Translations under genes and position numbers: made by a program
From: an uncultured Bacilli bacterium
GTDB lineage: Bacteria; Bacillota_I; Bacilli_A; RF39; UBA660
DNA: 16,395 nt
NCBI GenBank assembly: GCA_934086775.1
Contig: CAKOIJ010000022.1
Span: 1 to 16,395, forward strand
Reading direction: 5' to 3'
Shown: one piece after another, positions 6,458-15,884 of the stretch
How positions within the stretch are numbered: position 1 is the first letter of the stretch
Layout of the letters: each line of letters starts with the position of its first letter
Notes under the pieces: model-generated
Told to the model about the DNA's origin: nothing
The model's input: only the letters and a program-made list of their open reading frames with translations
Database searches by the model: none

Positions 6458-7903
6458 ATGAATAGTAATAATATAATTAAAAAACTTTATAATATCAAAG
6501 AAAATATGCCTGACTTAATAATTAAAAAAATTAAAGTTAGTCTTTTTAACTATGTTTATATTATATCTAATGAAAGTGTTTCAAGTGGTGACAGAGTTAA
6601 TAACTTTATACTAAAATATTTTAGTAATAAAAGTATTTTAAATAATAAAATACTTAATAATCTAAAAAAAGAAATAGAAGAAAATATTCCAAGTATTAAC
6701 TTTAAAATAATAACTGATGAAAACAATTTATTAAATTTACTATTTAGTGGTTTTACTATTATTATCTATAAAAATATATTTGTTGCTTATGAAACAAGAG
6801 CAGACCTTGACAGGGGTATTACTGAACCAACAAGTGAGCCAGTCGTAAGAGGACCAAAAGATTCTTTTACTGAAAATTATAATAAAAATATAGGTTTAAT
6901 TAGAAAGAGAATTAAAAGTGAAAACTTATGTCTAGAAGAAGTCACTATTGGAAGAGAAAGTAATAGTAAAGTTGGTATTCTTTATTTAAAAAATATTTGT
7001 GAAGACGAACTTGTTAGTAGTATTAAAGAAAAGTTAAATAGTATAGATATAGATGGAATAATAGACGTTAATTATCTTAAAACTTTTTTAGATCATGAAA
7101 ACGTTACTTTTTTCCCTACACTTCTTTACACAGAAAAACCAGATGATGCATCAAGATATTTACTTGATGGAAGAGTCATTATTACAATGGAAAACTCTCC
7201 AAGTGTTATAGTAGCTCCCACATTTTTTGTAGACTTCTTTCATAATAGTGAAGATTATTACCATAAAACATTCTTTTCTAGTTTCATGAGAATAATTAGA
7301 TTTCTTGCTTTTATATTAGCAATTATTACACCTGCATTTTTTATAGCTATCATTTCATACGATCCAGAAATATTACCCGTTAGTCTACTTATTAACTTTT
7401 CAGTTCAAAGAAGTAATGTACCATTTCCTGTTATAATAGAAGCTTTTATACTTCTTTTTACATTTGAACTTTTATACGAAGGTGACTCAAGAACTCCTAG
7501 TTCAAGAGGTACTTCTCTTTCAATATTAGGAGCTTTAGTATTAGGTGATGCTGCTGTAAATGCCGGGTTAATTTCACCAATTATGGTCATAGTAGTAGCA
7601 ATTAGTTCAATTAGTAGTCTAGTTTTTGTATATTATGACATGCAAGGTTCAATTAGGTTTTGGAGATATTTATTAATGGGACTTTCTGGAATATTTGGAA
7701 TTATTGGATTTATAATGGGTATATTACTACTTGTTATAAATCTTTGTACAATTAAAAGTTTTGGCAAACCGTACACTCTTCCTATTTTTCCTTTTCTTCC
7801 TAAAGAACAAGGAAATGCCATCATTAGAAAGGATATAACTAAATTAAATAAAAGACAAAGTTATATAACAAAGAAAAATATAATAAGGGAGAGAGAAAAA
7901 TGA
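6458..7903 (+). CDS. gerA: Spore germination receptor subunit A (GerAA family)
   Basis: The A subunit of a nutrient germinant receptor, placed in the spore inner membrane; with B and C subunits it senses germinants and triggers ion release. The 481 residues have a soluble N-terminal half with the family hallmark EPTSEPVVRGPKDSFTE (about 122-138). A membrane half follows (about 275-450) with PSSRGTSLSILGALVLGDAA and four to five hydrophobic segments. No Shine-Dalgarno is visible before the ATG at 6458, only A/T sequence. An internal ATG at 6506 has an equally weak site, and the extra N-terminal residues align with typical GerA starts, so 6458 is kept. First gene of a three-gene receptor operon; its stop overlaps the gerC start by four bases. 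Confidence 0.95.
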   Translation: MNSNNIIKKLYNIKENMPDLIIKKIKVSLFNYVYIISNESVSSGDRVNNFILKYFSNKSILNNKILNNLKKEIEENIPSINFKIITDENNLLNLLFSGFTIIIYKNIFVAYETRADLDRGITEPTSEPVVRGPKDSFTENYNKNIGLIRKRIKSENLCLEEVTIGRESNSKVGILYLKNICEDELVSSIKEKLNSIDIDGIIDVNYLKTFLDHENVTFFPTLLYTEKPDDASRYLLDGRVIITMENSPSVIVAPTFFVDFFHNSEDYYHKTFFSSFMRIIRFLAFILAIITPAFFIAIISYDPEILPVSLLINFSVQRSNVPFPVIIEAFILLFTFELLYEGDSRTPSSRGTSLSILGALVLGDAAVNAGLISPIMVIVVAISSISSLVFVYYDMQGSIRFWRYLLMGLSGIFGIIGFIMGILLLVINLCTIKSFGKPYTLPIFPFLPKEQGNAIIRKDITKLNKRQSYITKKNIIREREK

Positions 7904-9048
7904 AAAAAATTATACTATTATTCATAGTAGTACTTTTATGTACTGGATGTTGGAATTATAAAGAACTTAGTGAACTAGGAATTGTAACTGCACTTAGTAT
8001 AAGTAAAGAAGGAGATGAATACGTTTTAGTTAATCAAATAATGAATATTGTTGATAGTGAGAAAAACAACTTAAACGAAAGCCCAATTACTACTATATCT
8101 GGAAGAGGTAAAACTATTTTTGAAGCTGCAAGAAGCATGAATAAATTAACAAGTAAAATTTCCTTTCTAGCTGATGTTGATTATGTTTTTTTAGATAAAA
8201 GTGTCTTAACAGAAGACCCTAAAGAAATAATGGACTTTTTAATTAGAGATACTAGATTATCATTAAACTTTTTTATTATTACTTCTGAAGAAACAAGTGG
8301 TGAAGATATTCTAAGTAGCATAAGTCACTTCAATACTAATTCAGCTAAAAATTTATACGAAATTTTAAATAATAGTGAAAAAAGATTTGGAGGAATAAAA
8401 ACTCTTAATGTAAGAGATTATATTTCCTATAACTTAGAAATTGGTTCTAATGTAATTTATCCCAATGTTATCGTAGAAAACAAAGATACTTCAAATAATA
8501 AAACACTTGAAGATTCAAAAAGTAATGGTTCTGTTAAAGTTAAAGATATGATATTTTTTAATAGTAATAAAGAAATTATACACATAAATGATAATATCAT
8601 GAAAGGCTATAATTTCATTAATAATAATATCAAGAATGCTTCAATTACCGTTCCATGTAAAGGAGGAAACTTTACTATTGAAACTCTTGAAAGTAAATTT
8701 AATATAAAAGATAAACTTAGTGGTAATAAACTTTTAATTAAAGGAGATGTAGGAGCAGAAATAGTTTATTATGGATGTTCTTTAGATTTAGATGATACTA
8801 AAAAGCTTAGTGAAATTAGTATTCTAGCTGAAAAAGAAGTAGAAAATTATATTGAAGAAGCTCTTAAATTTGCTAAAAAACATAATTATGATTTTCTAAA
8901 TATAGGTAATTATATTTATAAAAATAATAAAAACTATTTTGATTTTAAAAATAACAATTGGAACAAAGAAGGTTTACCAAGTATTAAATTCGATTATAAT
9001 ATAGATGTATCCCTTTACAAACAAGGAAATTTAAGAGGTGATATTTAG
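7900..9048 (+). CDS. gerC: Germination receptor lipoprotein subunit C (GerAC family)
   Basis: The C subunit of the receptor, a lipoprotein anchored on the outer face of the spore inner membrane. The signal peptide MKKIILLFIVVLLCTGC ends in a lipobox with the acceptor at Cys17, directly followed by WNYKELSEL, the usual Ger(x)C opening (CWD/N..E). The 382-residue length is normal for the family. A good Shine-Dalgarno (AGGGAG) precedes the ATG, which overlaps the gerA stop (ATGA). Cys17 should be modified by Lgt, encoded divergently next door. The gene sits second, giving an A-C-B order in place of the A-B-C of Bacillus gerA. Confidence 0.94.
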   Translation: MKKIILLFIVVLLCTGCWNYKELSELGIVTALSISKEGDEYVLVNQIMNIVDSEKNNLNESPITTISGRGKTIFEAARSMNKLTSKISFLADVDYVFLDKSVLTEDPKEIMDFLIRDTRLSLNFFIITSEETSGEDILSSISHFNTNSAKNLYEILNNSEKRFGGIKTLNVRDYISYNLEIGSNVIYPNVIVENKDTSNNKTLEDSKSNGSVKVKDMIFFNSNKEIIHINDNIMKGYNFINNNIKNASITVPCKGGNFTIETLESKFNIKDKLSGNKLLIKGDVGAEIVYYGCSLDLDDTKKLSEISILAEKEVENYIEEALKFAKKHNYDFLNIGNYIYKNNKNYFDFKNNNWNKEGLPSIKFDYNIDVSLYKQGNLRGDI

Positions 9049-10151
9049 TGAATAATTACAAAATTAGTAGTTTAAGCTTTACTTTAATGTTTATTTGTAT
9101 TATAAATGCTCTTTTGCCTGGAACTTTATTTCCATATATGATTTATGAAGCAAAAACAAGTTTATTTATAAGTATTTTAATTAGTTACTTTTTAGGCCTT
9201 TTAATTATTTATTTCTTTTTTAAAGTATTTAATTATTTACCTAACGAAAGTATTTTTGGAAAAATAAATAAAATATTCCCTAAAATTATTTCTAAAATAA
9301 TAAGTTTAATAATATTAATTCTAATTTTTATATTTGCTATATGTGTATTTTGGAGATATTCTACATTTATTTCACTAGAATTTCTAACAGAAACCCCTAA
9401 CTATTTTGTTACTTTGATAGTTATCCTACCTGTTATTTATATCATGTTCTACGACATTGATACAATAGCTAGAGTCTCCATTTTTTGTGTATTTATTGGT
9501 TTTATACTTATCATTAGTAATTTTATTTCATTATCTGGAACAATTAATATAAGCAACTTTAAACCTCTTTTAAATAATGATATATATCACATTACCAAAA
9601 GTAGTATAGTTTTTGTTACTTTAAATGTTGTTCCCATTTTAAGTCTATTAATAATTCCTAAAAATAATATTACTAATAAAGATAAACTACAAAAGAATTT
9701 ATTAATAGGATATAGTATAAACACCTTTTGCATATGTTTAATATTCCTTTCAATAATTGGTGTTCTTGGTTTACCTTTATCTAGTTTATTTACCTTTCCT
9801 TCTTATGAAGTCTTAAAAACAATAAATATGTTTAGTTTTTTAGATAATGTAGAAAATTTTAATATAACTATCTGGATATTATTTATGACTTTTAGTGTTA
9901 GTTATAACATGCTTATCTTGAAGTATGGTATTTATGAAGTATTTAATATTAAAAATAAGAAAATAATGTTTATAATTTGTTCATTAATTATTATTCTACT
10001 TTGTTCTGCTGTTATTTTTATGATTCCTTATGAAAATTATATTAATAAATATAAAAGATTATATACCTATATCCCTTTTAGTATTTTAATAGCATCAATT
10101 ATTATTTTATTATTAATATTTATAAGAGGTAAACAAAAAGACATACATTAA
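9048..10151 (+). CDS. gerB: Germination receptor transporter-like subunit B (GerAB family)
   Basis: The B subunit of the receptor, a roughly ten-helix membrane protein of the amino acid/polyamine/organocation transporter superfamily, which binds germinant in characterised receptors. The 367 residues are almost wholly hydrophobic segments joined by short loops, beginning YKISSLSFTLMFICIINALL and containing LPGTLFPYMIYEAKTS; the usual length is about 365. The start is GTG at 9048, overlapping the gerC stop by one base (TAGTG), with AGAGGTGAT correctly spaced upstream. The germinant cannot be predicted from sequence. The last codons form part of a bidirectional terminator. Confidence 0.93.
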   Translation: MNNYKISSLSFTLMFICIINALLPGTLFPYMIYEAKTSLFISILISYFLGLLIIYFFFKVFNYLPNESIFGKINKIFPKIISKIISLIILILIFIFAICVFWRYSTFISLEFLTETPNYFVTLIVILPVIYIMFYDIDTIARVSIFCVFIGFILIISNFISLSGTINISNFKPLLNNDIYHITKSSIVFVTLNVVPILSLLIIPKNNITNKDKLQKNLLIGYSINTFCICLIFLSIIGVLGLPLSSLFTFPSYEVLKTINMFSFLDNVENFNITIWILFMTFSVSYNMLILKYGIYEVFNIKNKKIMFIICSLIIILLCSAVIFMIPYENYINKYKRLYTYIPFSILIASIIILLLIFIRGKQKDIH

Positions 10152-10174
10152 TTAAAAAATTAATGTGTGTCTTT
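10137..10174. terminator. Bidirectional terminator between gerB and the P-type ATPase
   Basis: A 17-bp stem (one G-U pair) with an AAAA loop at 10154-10157, made of 10137-10153 paired with 10158-10174. It contains both stop codons, and U-rich sequence follows on both strands, so it should end both convergent transcripts. Confidence 0.88.
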
Positions 10175-12511
10175 ATCATTTTTCTTAAGAGTTTTATCAA
10201 TTATATAACTAGTTAAACTATCTAACCTAGTAAATATTTGCACACTTGCTATAGCAAACACTACATAAAGTAAAATAGTACTAAAAGTTATACTTGATAA
10301 ATCGAAGAAACTGTAAAGAAATAGTAATGAATATATAAATATACCAATTAATATAGTAATCATAGATGCTCTTAGTACATTAAACGGTTTACATAATTTA
10401 AATAAAAATATAAAACCAGTAGTAGCTGTCATAATAACAATTAAAGTAGTGGCAAGATCAGGATCAATATTAAATTCTTTTTTAAATAATGTTATTAACA
10501 CAACATTAAATACAACAGTTAATGCTGGAGGTATACTTTTTTTAATAACATTTAACATAAAGTTTCCTTTTACTTTTTCATTATTAGGTTCAAGTGCTAA
10601 AATAAATGATGGAATACTTATTGTGCATGTTGTAATTAAACTAAGATGAATTGGTAAATAAAAATATTCACTTTTCATAAACAAACAAATAATTACTAAT
10701 ATAGCTGTAAAAATTGTTTTAATTAAAAGTAAACTAGCACTTCTTTCTACATTATTAATTGTTCTTCTTCCTTCATCTACTACTTTAGGCATATTACTAA
10801 AGTCAGAATTCAGTAAAATAATTTGACTAATACTTCTTGCAGCATCACTAGCATTACCTAAGGATATTGCACAGTCCGATTGTTTAAGTGCTAAACAGTC
10901 ATTCACACCATCACCCATCATTGCAACAGTATGTCCTTTATCTTGAAGTGCTTTAATAATCATTTTCTTTTGATGAGGTTTTACCCTTCCAAAAACATTA
11001 TAATCCGTAAAATCATCTATATTCTCTTCATTTAATAAAGTAGCATCTACTCCTTTTATATCTTTTAACCCTGCTTTTTTAGCAACAGAAATTACTGTTT
11101 TATAAGAATCACCACTTATAATTTTAATATCTACATGTTGCCTTTTAAAATATTCTAAAGTACTAGGTGCTTCTTTTCTAATTATATCTTCAATTAAAAT
11201 TAATGCTACTAGTTTCCCATTAGTTGGTTTAGCACATACTTCTTCATTTGTTTTAACAAGTGCAAGTACCCTATAATCACTCACTTTATTTAAATCTTCT
11301 TCATAAGACTTAATATCATCAATTAAATATTCAGGTGCTCCTAAATAATATGTGCCTTCACTATAAAAAGTAACACCAGAAAATTTCCTTTCAGAAGAAA
11401 ATTCTTCTTTTTCCTTAATTACATAATTACCTTTAACTGGGTATTTTTCTTTTATAGCTTCTAATGAAGAATTAGAAGTATCAAACGAATAAACATAGTT
11501 CATAAGTATTAAATCTATCTCAGTACTAGTAAAATTATTAAATGGAATAATACTATTTACTCTCATTCTACCCTCAGTAATAGTACCTGTTTTATCTAAA
11601 CAAATAGTATCTACTCTAGCAAGAGCTTCAATTGAATAAAGTTCATTAATAAGTGTATTAACCTTTCCTAATCTTATTACACTAACAGCCATTACACTAC
11701 TCGTAAGAAGAAGAAGCCCATCCGGTATCATCCCTATTAATGCTCCAACTGAATGGAAAACAGCATCTGAAAAATTCCCTGTTATTAAATATTGATTATA
11801 CATAAGTAAAATTCCTACAGGAACAATAATTATACTTAAAACTTTTAATATTTTAACAAATGTTTCCATAATAACAGAATTAACTTTTTTGCTATATTTA
11901 GCTTCAGAACTTATTTTAGAAATATAGTTATTCTCTCCTACATTAATAACTTTAGCATAACAAAGACCACTAACAATAAAACTACCACTTAATAAAGTAT
12001 CATTTTCCTTTTTACTTAATGAATCACTTTCCCCACTTATAAAAGATTCATTTACTTCTACAGTTCCATTAAGTATAATACAGTCACAAACAATTTGATC
12101 TCCTATTTCTAATTTCATGATATCATCAAGTACTATATCATTTACATCTACTAAAACTTCTTTTCTATTTCTAATTACTTTAATTTTAGCATTTGCTAAA
12201 ATTGATAGTTTATCTATTATCCTTTTAGAAACAATTTCTTGAACTGTACTTATAATTGTATTAACTATAAGTACTCCCATAAATGCAGAATTCTTAAGTG
12301 CTTCAAATAATCTAGAATCAAGTAAACCAGATATTATCATTAAAACACATAAAATACTATTTACTATATTAAAATAAGTAAATATATTATCTTTTAATAT
12401 TTTTTTAATACTTTTAGTTGTTGGTTCATTATTATAATTAACTAAATTTTTTTGTTTTCTTATATTAACTTCTTCACTATTTAAACCAACTTTATAAATA
12501 GGATCATCCAT
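10160..12511 (-). CDS. Cation-transporting P-type ATPase (CtpE-like)
   Basis: Membrane ion pump of the P-type ATPase superfamily, 783 residues. In order: an N-terminal GLNSEEVNIR stretch and two membrane helices; an actuator domain with SGES (about 159-162) in place of the usual TGES; a helix with PDGL (about 263-266); the phosphorylated aspartate in DKTGT (D306); a nucleotide-binding domain with FSGV and LGAPEYL (about 377-397); the hinge MGDGVND (about 532-538); and about six C-terminal helices. PDGL and LGAPE resemble the CtpE group, whose mycobacterial member is linked to calcium uptake, and there is no N-terminal metal-binding domain. The substrate is nevertheless unproven. AAGGTG sets the start. 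It appears monocistronic, with its own promoter, and converges on gerB. Confidence 0.9.
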   Translation of the reverse strand: MDDPIYKVGLNSEEVNIRKQKNLVNYNNEPTTKSIKKILKDNIFTYFNIVNSILCVLMIISGLLDSRLFEALKNSAFMGVLIVNTIISTVQEIVSKRIIDKLSILANAKIKVIRNRKEVLVDVNDIVLDDIMKLEIGDQIVCDCIILNGTVEVNESFISGESDSLSKKENDTLLSGSFIVSGLCYAKVINVGENNYISKISSEAKYSKKVNSVIMETFVKILKVLSIIIVPVGILLMYNQYLITGNFSDAVFHSVGALIGMIPDGLLLLTSSVMAVSVIRLGKVNTLINELYSIEALARVDTICLDKTGTITEGRMRVNSIIPFNNFTSTEIDLILMNYVYSFDTSNSSLEAIKEKYPVKGNYVIKEKEEFSSERKFSGVTFYSEGTYYLGAPEYLIDDIKSYEEDLNKVSDYRVLALVKTNEEVCAKPTNGKLVALILIEDIIRKEAPSTLEYFKRQHVDIKIISGDSYKTVISVAKKAGLKDIKGVDATLLNEENIDDFTDYNVFGRVKPHQKKMIIKALQDKGHTVAMMGDGVNDCLALKQSDCAISLGNASDAARSISQIILLNSDFSNMPKVVDEGRRTINNVERSASLLLIKTIFTAILVIICLFMKSEYFYLPIHLSLITTCTISIPSFILALEPNNEKVKGNFMLNVIKKSIPPALTVVFNVVLITLFKKEFNIDPDLATTLIVIMTATTGFIFLFKLCKPFNVLRASMITILIGIFIYSLLFLYSFFDLSSITFSTILLYVVFAIASVQIFTRLDSLTSYIIDKTLKKNDKDTH

Positions 12512-12538
12512 CTAACTTCACCTTTTTATCCTATTAAT

Positions 12539-12567
12539 ATTTTATCAAACTTTAAATAAAAAGTCAT
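12539..12567 (-). promoter_or_regulatory. Promoter of the P-type ATPase gene
   Basis: ATGACT (12567-12562), a 17-nt spacer and TAAAAT (12544-12539), about 28 nt before the start codon. The -10 is good, the -35 moderate. Confidence 0.6.
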
Positions 12568-12613
12568 CATAATATAACAAAAAGTAAATATTAACTTTAT
12601 TATCTTTAAACAT

Positions 12614-12653
12614 AAAAAGAACTTACTTATTTTCATAAGCAAGTAAGTTCTTT
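12614..12653 (-). terminator. Terminator of the SNF2 gene
   Basis: A 13-bp perfect stem (12616-12628 with 12641-12653) around a 12-nt loop, ending in TTTTT on the minus strand. The stop codon is inside the 3' side of the hairpin, so the structure overlaps the last codons. Confidence 0.85.
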
Positions 12654-15600
12654 ATATCTTTTTCTGTTAAATCAGATAATATATTATTATCCATTTGATT
12701 AGTATCAATTAACTTAGTCATAAGTTCCCTCTTCTTTTCTCCAAGTTCAAGAACTTTCTCTTCTATTGTTCCTTTACTAACTAATCTAATAACTTCTACA
12801 ACCTTTTTCTGCCCTATTCTATGAGCGCGATCAGTTGCTTGATTTTCTGCTTGTGGATTCCACCATAAATCTAAATGTATAACAGTACTAGCGGCAGTTA
12901 AATTGAGACCTGTACCCCCACTTTTAAGCATTATTAAGAATACTTTTACATCATCCTTTTCATTAAAATCATCAACTCTATTAATTCTATCTTTACTTGA
13001 TACACTACCATCGATAATATAAGTTTTTATACCTTTCTTATTAAGCTCATCATTTACAATATTTAAAGCGGTTCTAAAAGAAGTAAACACAAGTATTTTT
13101 TCTCCATTACTTATTACTTCTTCTACTATTTCAGTAAATCTTTCAATTTTATTAGAACCACCATCATAGTCTTCATAAACTATTTTAGGATCTATACATA
13201 TTTGTCTTAACTTAGTTAAAAGAGGTAAGAGCATAAATCTCACTTTAGACATTCCACCTTCATCTAATGCTTTATTTACCTCTTCTTTAACTTTATCTAA
13301 CTCTGCCACATAAAGTTTCTTTTGTTCATCGCTTAAATCTATATAAATATTATTTTCTATCTTTTCAGGTAGTTCTTTTACTACTTCTTTCTTTCTTCTT
13401 CTTAATATAAATGGTTTTATTTGATTTGATAAATTATCTAATAAAATATTAGTATTTTCATCAAATTCATGAATTTTATACTTCCTATTAAATTTATCAT
13501 ATTTAGATAAATACCCAGGCATTATAAAATCAAATATACTCCAAAGTTCTATTAAACTATTTTCTAAAGGTGTTCCTGTTAAAGCAAATTTAACATCACT
13601 TTTTACTTCTTTAGCAGTTCTAGTAATTCCAGCAAAAGGATTCTTTATATTTTGTGCTTCATCTAATATAACTGCATGAAATCTTTTCTCTTTATAAATA
13701 TCTTCATCTTCTCTTAACAAACCATATGTAGTTATATATACATTAAAATTACCATTTTCTATTAAATCTACTCTTTTAGATTTTACTCCATTTATCAATT
13801 TAACTTTAATTTCAGGCGCAAATTTTTTAAATTCATACTTCCAATTATATAATAATGAAGTAGGTACTACTATTAAGAATGTACTACTTTCATTATCTTT
13901 TAATATTTCCTTTATATAATAAATTAATTCAATTGTCTTACCTAATCCCATCTCATCAGCAAGTATTCCTCCAAACCCAGTTTTATCTAAGTTATAAAGC
14001 CACTTAACCCCAGTTATTTGGTAATCTCTTAATATTTTCTTATCTTCAGTACTTAACTTAATATCACTATCTTTATATTTATAAAAATTATCAATAAAAT
14101 TATTAAATAAATTATCTGTTTTAATAACACTTTTATTTAAACTATCTAAATATATAGCTCTAAATTTAAGTATTTCGCCCTTACCATTTATTATTTCTTC
14201 ATCAGTAAAATCTAGTTCATCAGTTAAATCCATCATTTCATTTAAATTACTATTTTCTAAATCTATTATACTATTATTCTTAAGTTTATAATATTTCTTT
14301 TTATCTTTAATACTTTTAAAAATATTAACAAGTTCATCACTTTCTATACCATCCAAATTAAAATTATAAGTAAGAATATTATCCTTTCCTATAGAAAATG
14401 TACTAGACATATTAAAATCTTTTTTAAGATTTAATTTTTTAAAGTTTTCAGTAGTAAATACTTCATATTTACTACTTAAATCCATTAAACCTTCTTCTAT
14501 AAACTTAACTATTTTCTCTAAATCATTCATAATTATTTTATTCTTATCTACTACAAAACCATATAAAAGAAGACTATTTATTAAATTATTTTCAAAGTTA
14601 ATATCTCTAAGTACATTACCTTTACTATCAAAATAATCTATTTGTTCATTATATTTAAGTTTAATTTTAACTACAATATTACTCTTGCTTAAATCAAAAT
14701 ATAAACTAACTTTAGGTTCATTTATTATTACTATTTTATCTTTTAATTTACTTTCTACATTTGTATTATTCTTTATAATAGGAAGAATTCCAAGTGAAAA
14801 ATCCTTTAATTTATCTTTAGGAATTATAAGTTTATCTAATTCTCCTTGTATAATTAAATCAACTAAAGTAGATTCTTCACTATTTAAATAATAAATATTT
14901 CCTTTATAATAAGCAAACTCTTCGCAGAGTATTTCTAAGTCACTTATATCTATATCTAACTTATAATTCTTTTCATCTAAAGAATCTATACTAGTATCTA
15001 TAGGAAAACCCTCTTTAATATAATTTATATTTACACCATTATATTTAAAACTAACTTTTAATTCTTTTAAGTATTCTAAAAACTCCCTCATAACAATTTC
15101 ATCAATATAGTTTTTATTTAAATCAGTAATATGTCTATTAATAAATTTAAATACTTTAGAAGATTTTTCATTTAAAAAGTTTTCATCAAAATTAAAAGTA
15201 AAATCTTTTCCAAACTTAAATTCATTTTCTCCAGATTTAATTGCATGAATAAAACTAGACTGTTTATTATTATATGTATACATTTTATCTTTACCAAGTT
15301 TTACTCTTAAAGAATATATTTTATTATAATAGTTACCTTGAGAAAGAATTTCTAAATCAAGAAATACTTCTTTTTTTATTATAGGTTTATTTATTTTAAC
15401 AAAGTTATCAATAATAATATTTGATACTTCTTTTAAATCAGGTTTAACATAAAAAATTTTATCAGAATACCATCTAAAACAAGTTATTAAATGTGGACAA
15501 GAACTTGTATTTTTATATTTTTCGCATGAACAAGAATAACCTTTTACTTCTCCTTTTTCATTTCTCCTTATTACTTCACTCACATAATCAGAATAATAAT

Positions 15601-15781
15601 CATCATACCTAAAATAAAAATCTGTATATTCTTCTTGTCCTTTTACATGTTCTTCTTTTATTAAATCAACTCTATAAGGGCTACAATATTCACCTCTTAA
15701 CACATCACTTCTTTCAAAGTGGTCAAATAAGAAATCTCGGTTTTTATAATAAAGTTTATCATTATCCATTTCGCCAAACAT
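12623..15781 (-). CDS. SWIM zinc finger SNF2-family DNA translocase
   Basis: Superfamily 2 ATPase of the bacterial SNF2/RapA-like type with a SWIM zinc finger: CxC...CxH at C84, C86, C95 and H97. A long helicase-associated region follows, then the motor core: motif I LADEMGLGKT (about 607), motif II DEAQ (about 706), motif III LTGTPLENS, motif V GGTGLNL and motif VI ATDRAHRIGQ (about 984). Such proteins are thought to translocate on duplex DNA and remodel protein-DNA complexes; the specific role here is unknown. I choose the ATG at 15781 (1052 aa). GAGGTG lies five bases upstream of it, while the more distal ATG at 15808 overlaps a TATAAT box and lacks a Shine-Dalgarno. Monocistronic, with a terminator overlapping its 3' end. 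Confidence 0.92.
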   Translation of the reverse strand: MFGEMDNDKLYYKNRDFLFDHFERSDVLRGEYCSPYRVDLIKEEHVKGQEEYTDFYFRYDDYYSDYVSEVIRRNEKGEVKGYSCSCEKYKNTSSCPHLITCFRWYSDKIFYVKPDLKEVSNIIIDNFVKINKPIIKKEVFLDLEILSQGNYYNKIYSLRVKLGKDKMYTYNNKQSSFIHAIKSGENEFKFGKDFTFNFDENFLNEKSSKVFKFINRHITDLNKNYIDEIVMREFLEYLKELKVSFKYNGVNINYIKEGFPIDTSIDSLDEKNYKLDIDISDLEILCEEFAYYKGNIYYLNSEESTLVDLIIQGELDKLIIPKDKLKDFSLGILPIIKNNTNVESKLKDKIVIINEPKVSLYFDLSKSNIVVKIKLKYNEQIDYFDSKGNVLRDINFENNLINSLLLYGFVVDKNKIIMNDLEKIVKFIEEGLMDLSSKYEVFTTENFKKLNLKKDFNMSSTFSIGKDNILTYNFNLDGIESDELVNIFKSIKDKKKYYKLKNNSIIDLENSNLNEMMDLTDELDFTDEEIINGKGEILKFRAIYLDSLNKSVIKTDNLFNNFIDNFYKYKDSDIKLSTEDKKILRDYQITGVKWLYNLDKTGFGGILADEMGLGKTIELIYYIKEILKDNESSTFLIVVPTSLLYNWKYEFKKFAPEIKVKLINGVKSKRVDLIENGNFNVYITTYGLLREDEDIYKEKRFHAVILDEAQNIKNPFAGITRTAKEVKSDVKFALTGTPLENSLIELWSIFDFIMPGYLSKYDKFNRKYKIHEFDENTNILLDNLSNQIKPFILRRRKKEVVKELPEKIENNIYIDLSDEQKKLYVAELDKVKEEVNKALDEGGMSKVRFMLLPLLTKLRQICIDPKIVYEDYDGGSNKIERFTEIVEEVISNGEKILVFTSFRTALNIVNDELNKKGIKTYIIDGSVSSKDRINRVDDFNEKDDVKVFLIMLKSGGTGLNLTAASTVIHLDLWWNPQAENQATDRAHRIGQKKVVEVIRLVSKGTIEEKVLELGEKKRELMTKLIDTNQMDNNILSDLTEKDIKNLLAYENK

Positions 15782-15799
15782 AACAGCACCTCTCATGAT

Positions 15800-15812
15800 A
15801 TTATACATTATA
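15800..15812 (-). promoter_or_regulatory. Tandem -10 boxes for the SNF2 gene
   Basis: Two TATAAT hexamers (15812-15807 and 15805-15800) separated by one base, just upstream of the GAGGTG ribosome-binding site. Neither has a convincing -35 box. The leader would be only about 12-20 nt. Confidence 0.45.
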
Positions 15813-15841
15813 AGAAAGAAAAAAGAAAGTTTTTCATGTTA

Positions 15842-15868
15842 AAAATACAGTTAGTTAAACTGTATTTT
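15842..15868. terminator. Stem-loop after the surface-protein gene
   Basis: An 11-bp perfect stem (AAAATACAGTT/AACTGTATTTT) with a 5-nt loop and a T run on both strands, 17 nt past the stop codon at 15885. It is most simply a terminator. It is AT-rich and so of moderate strength. Confidence 0.7.
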
Positions 15869-15884
15869 AATTCCTTTATATTTT

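Noticed and set aside
15781..15808. Distal ATG start for the SNF2 gene at 15808
   Set aside because: It overlaps a likely -10 box and has no ribosome-binding site, whereas the ATG at 15781 has GAGGTG at good spacing.
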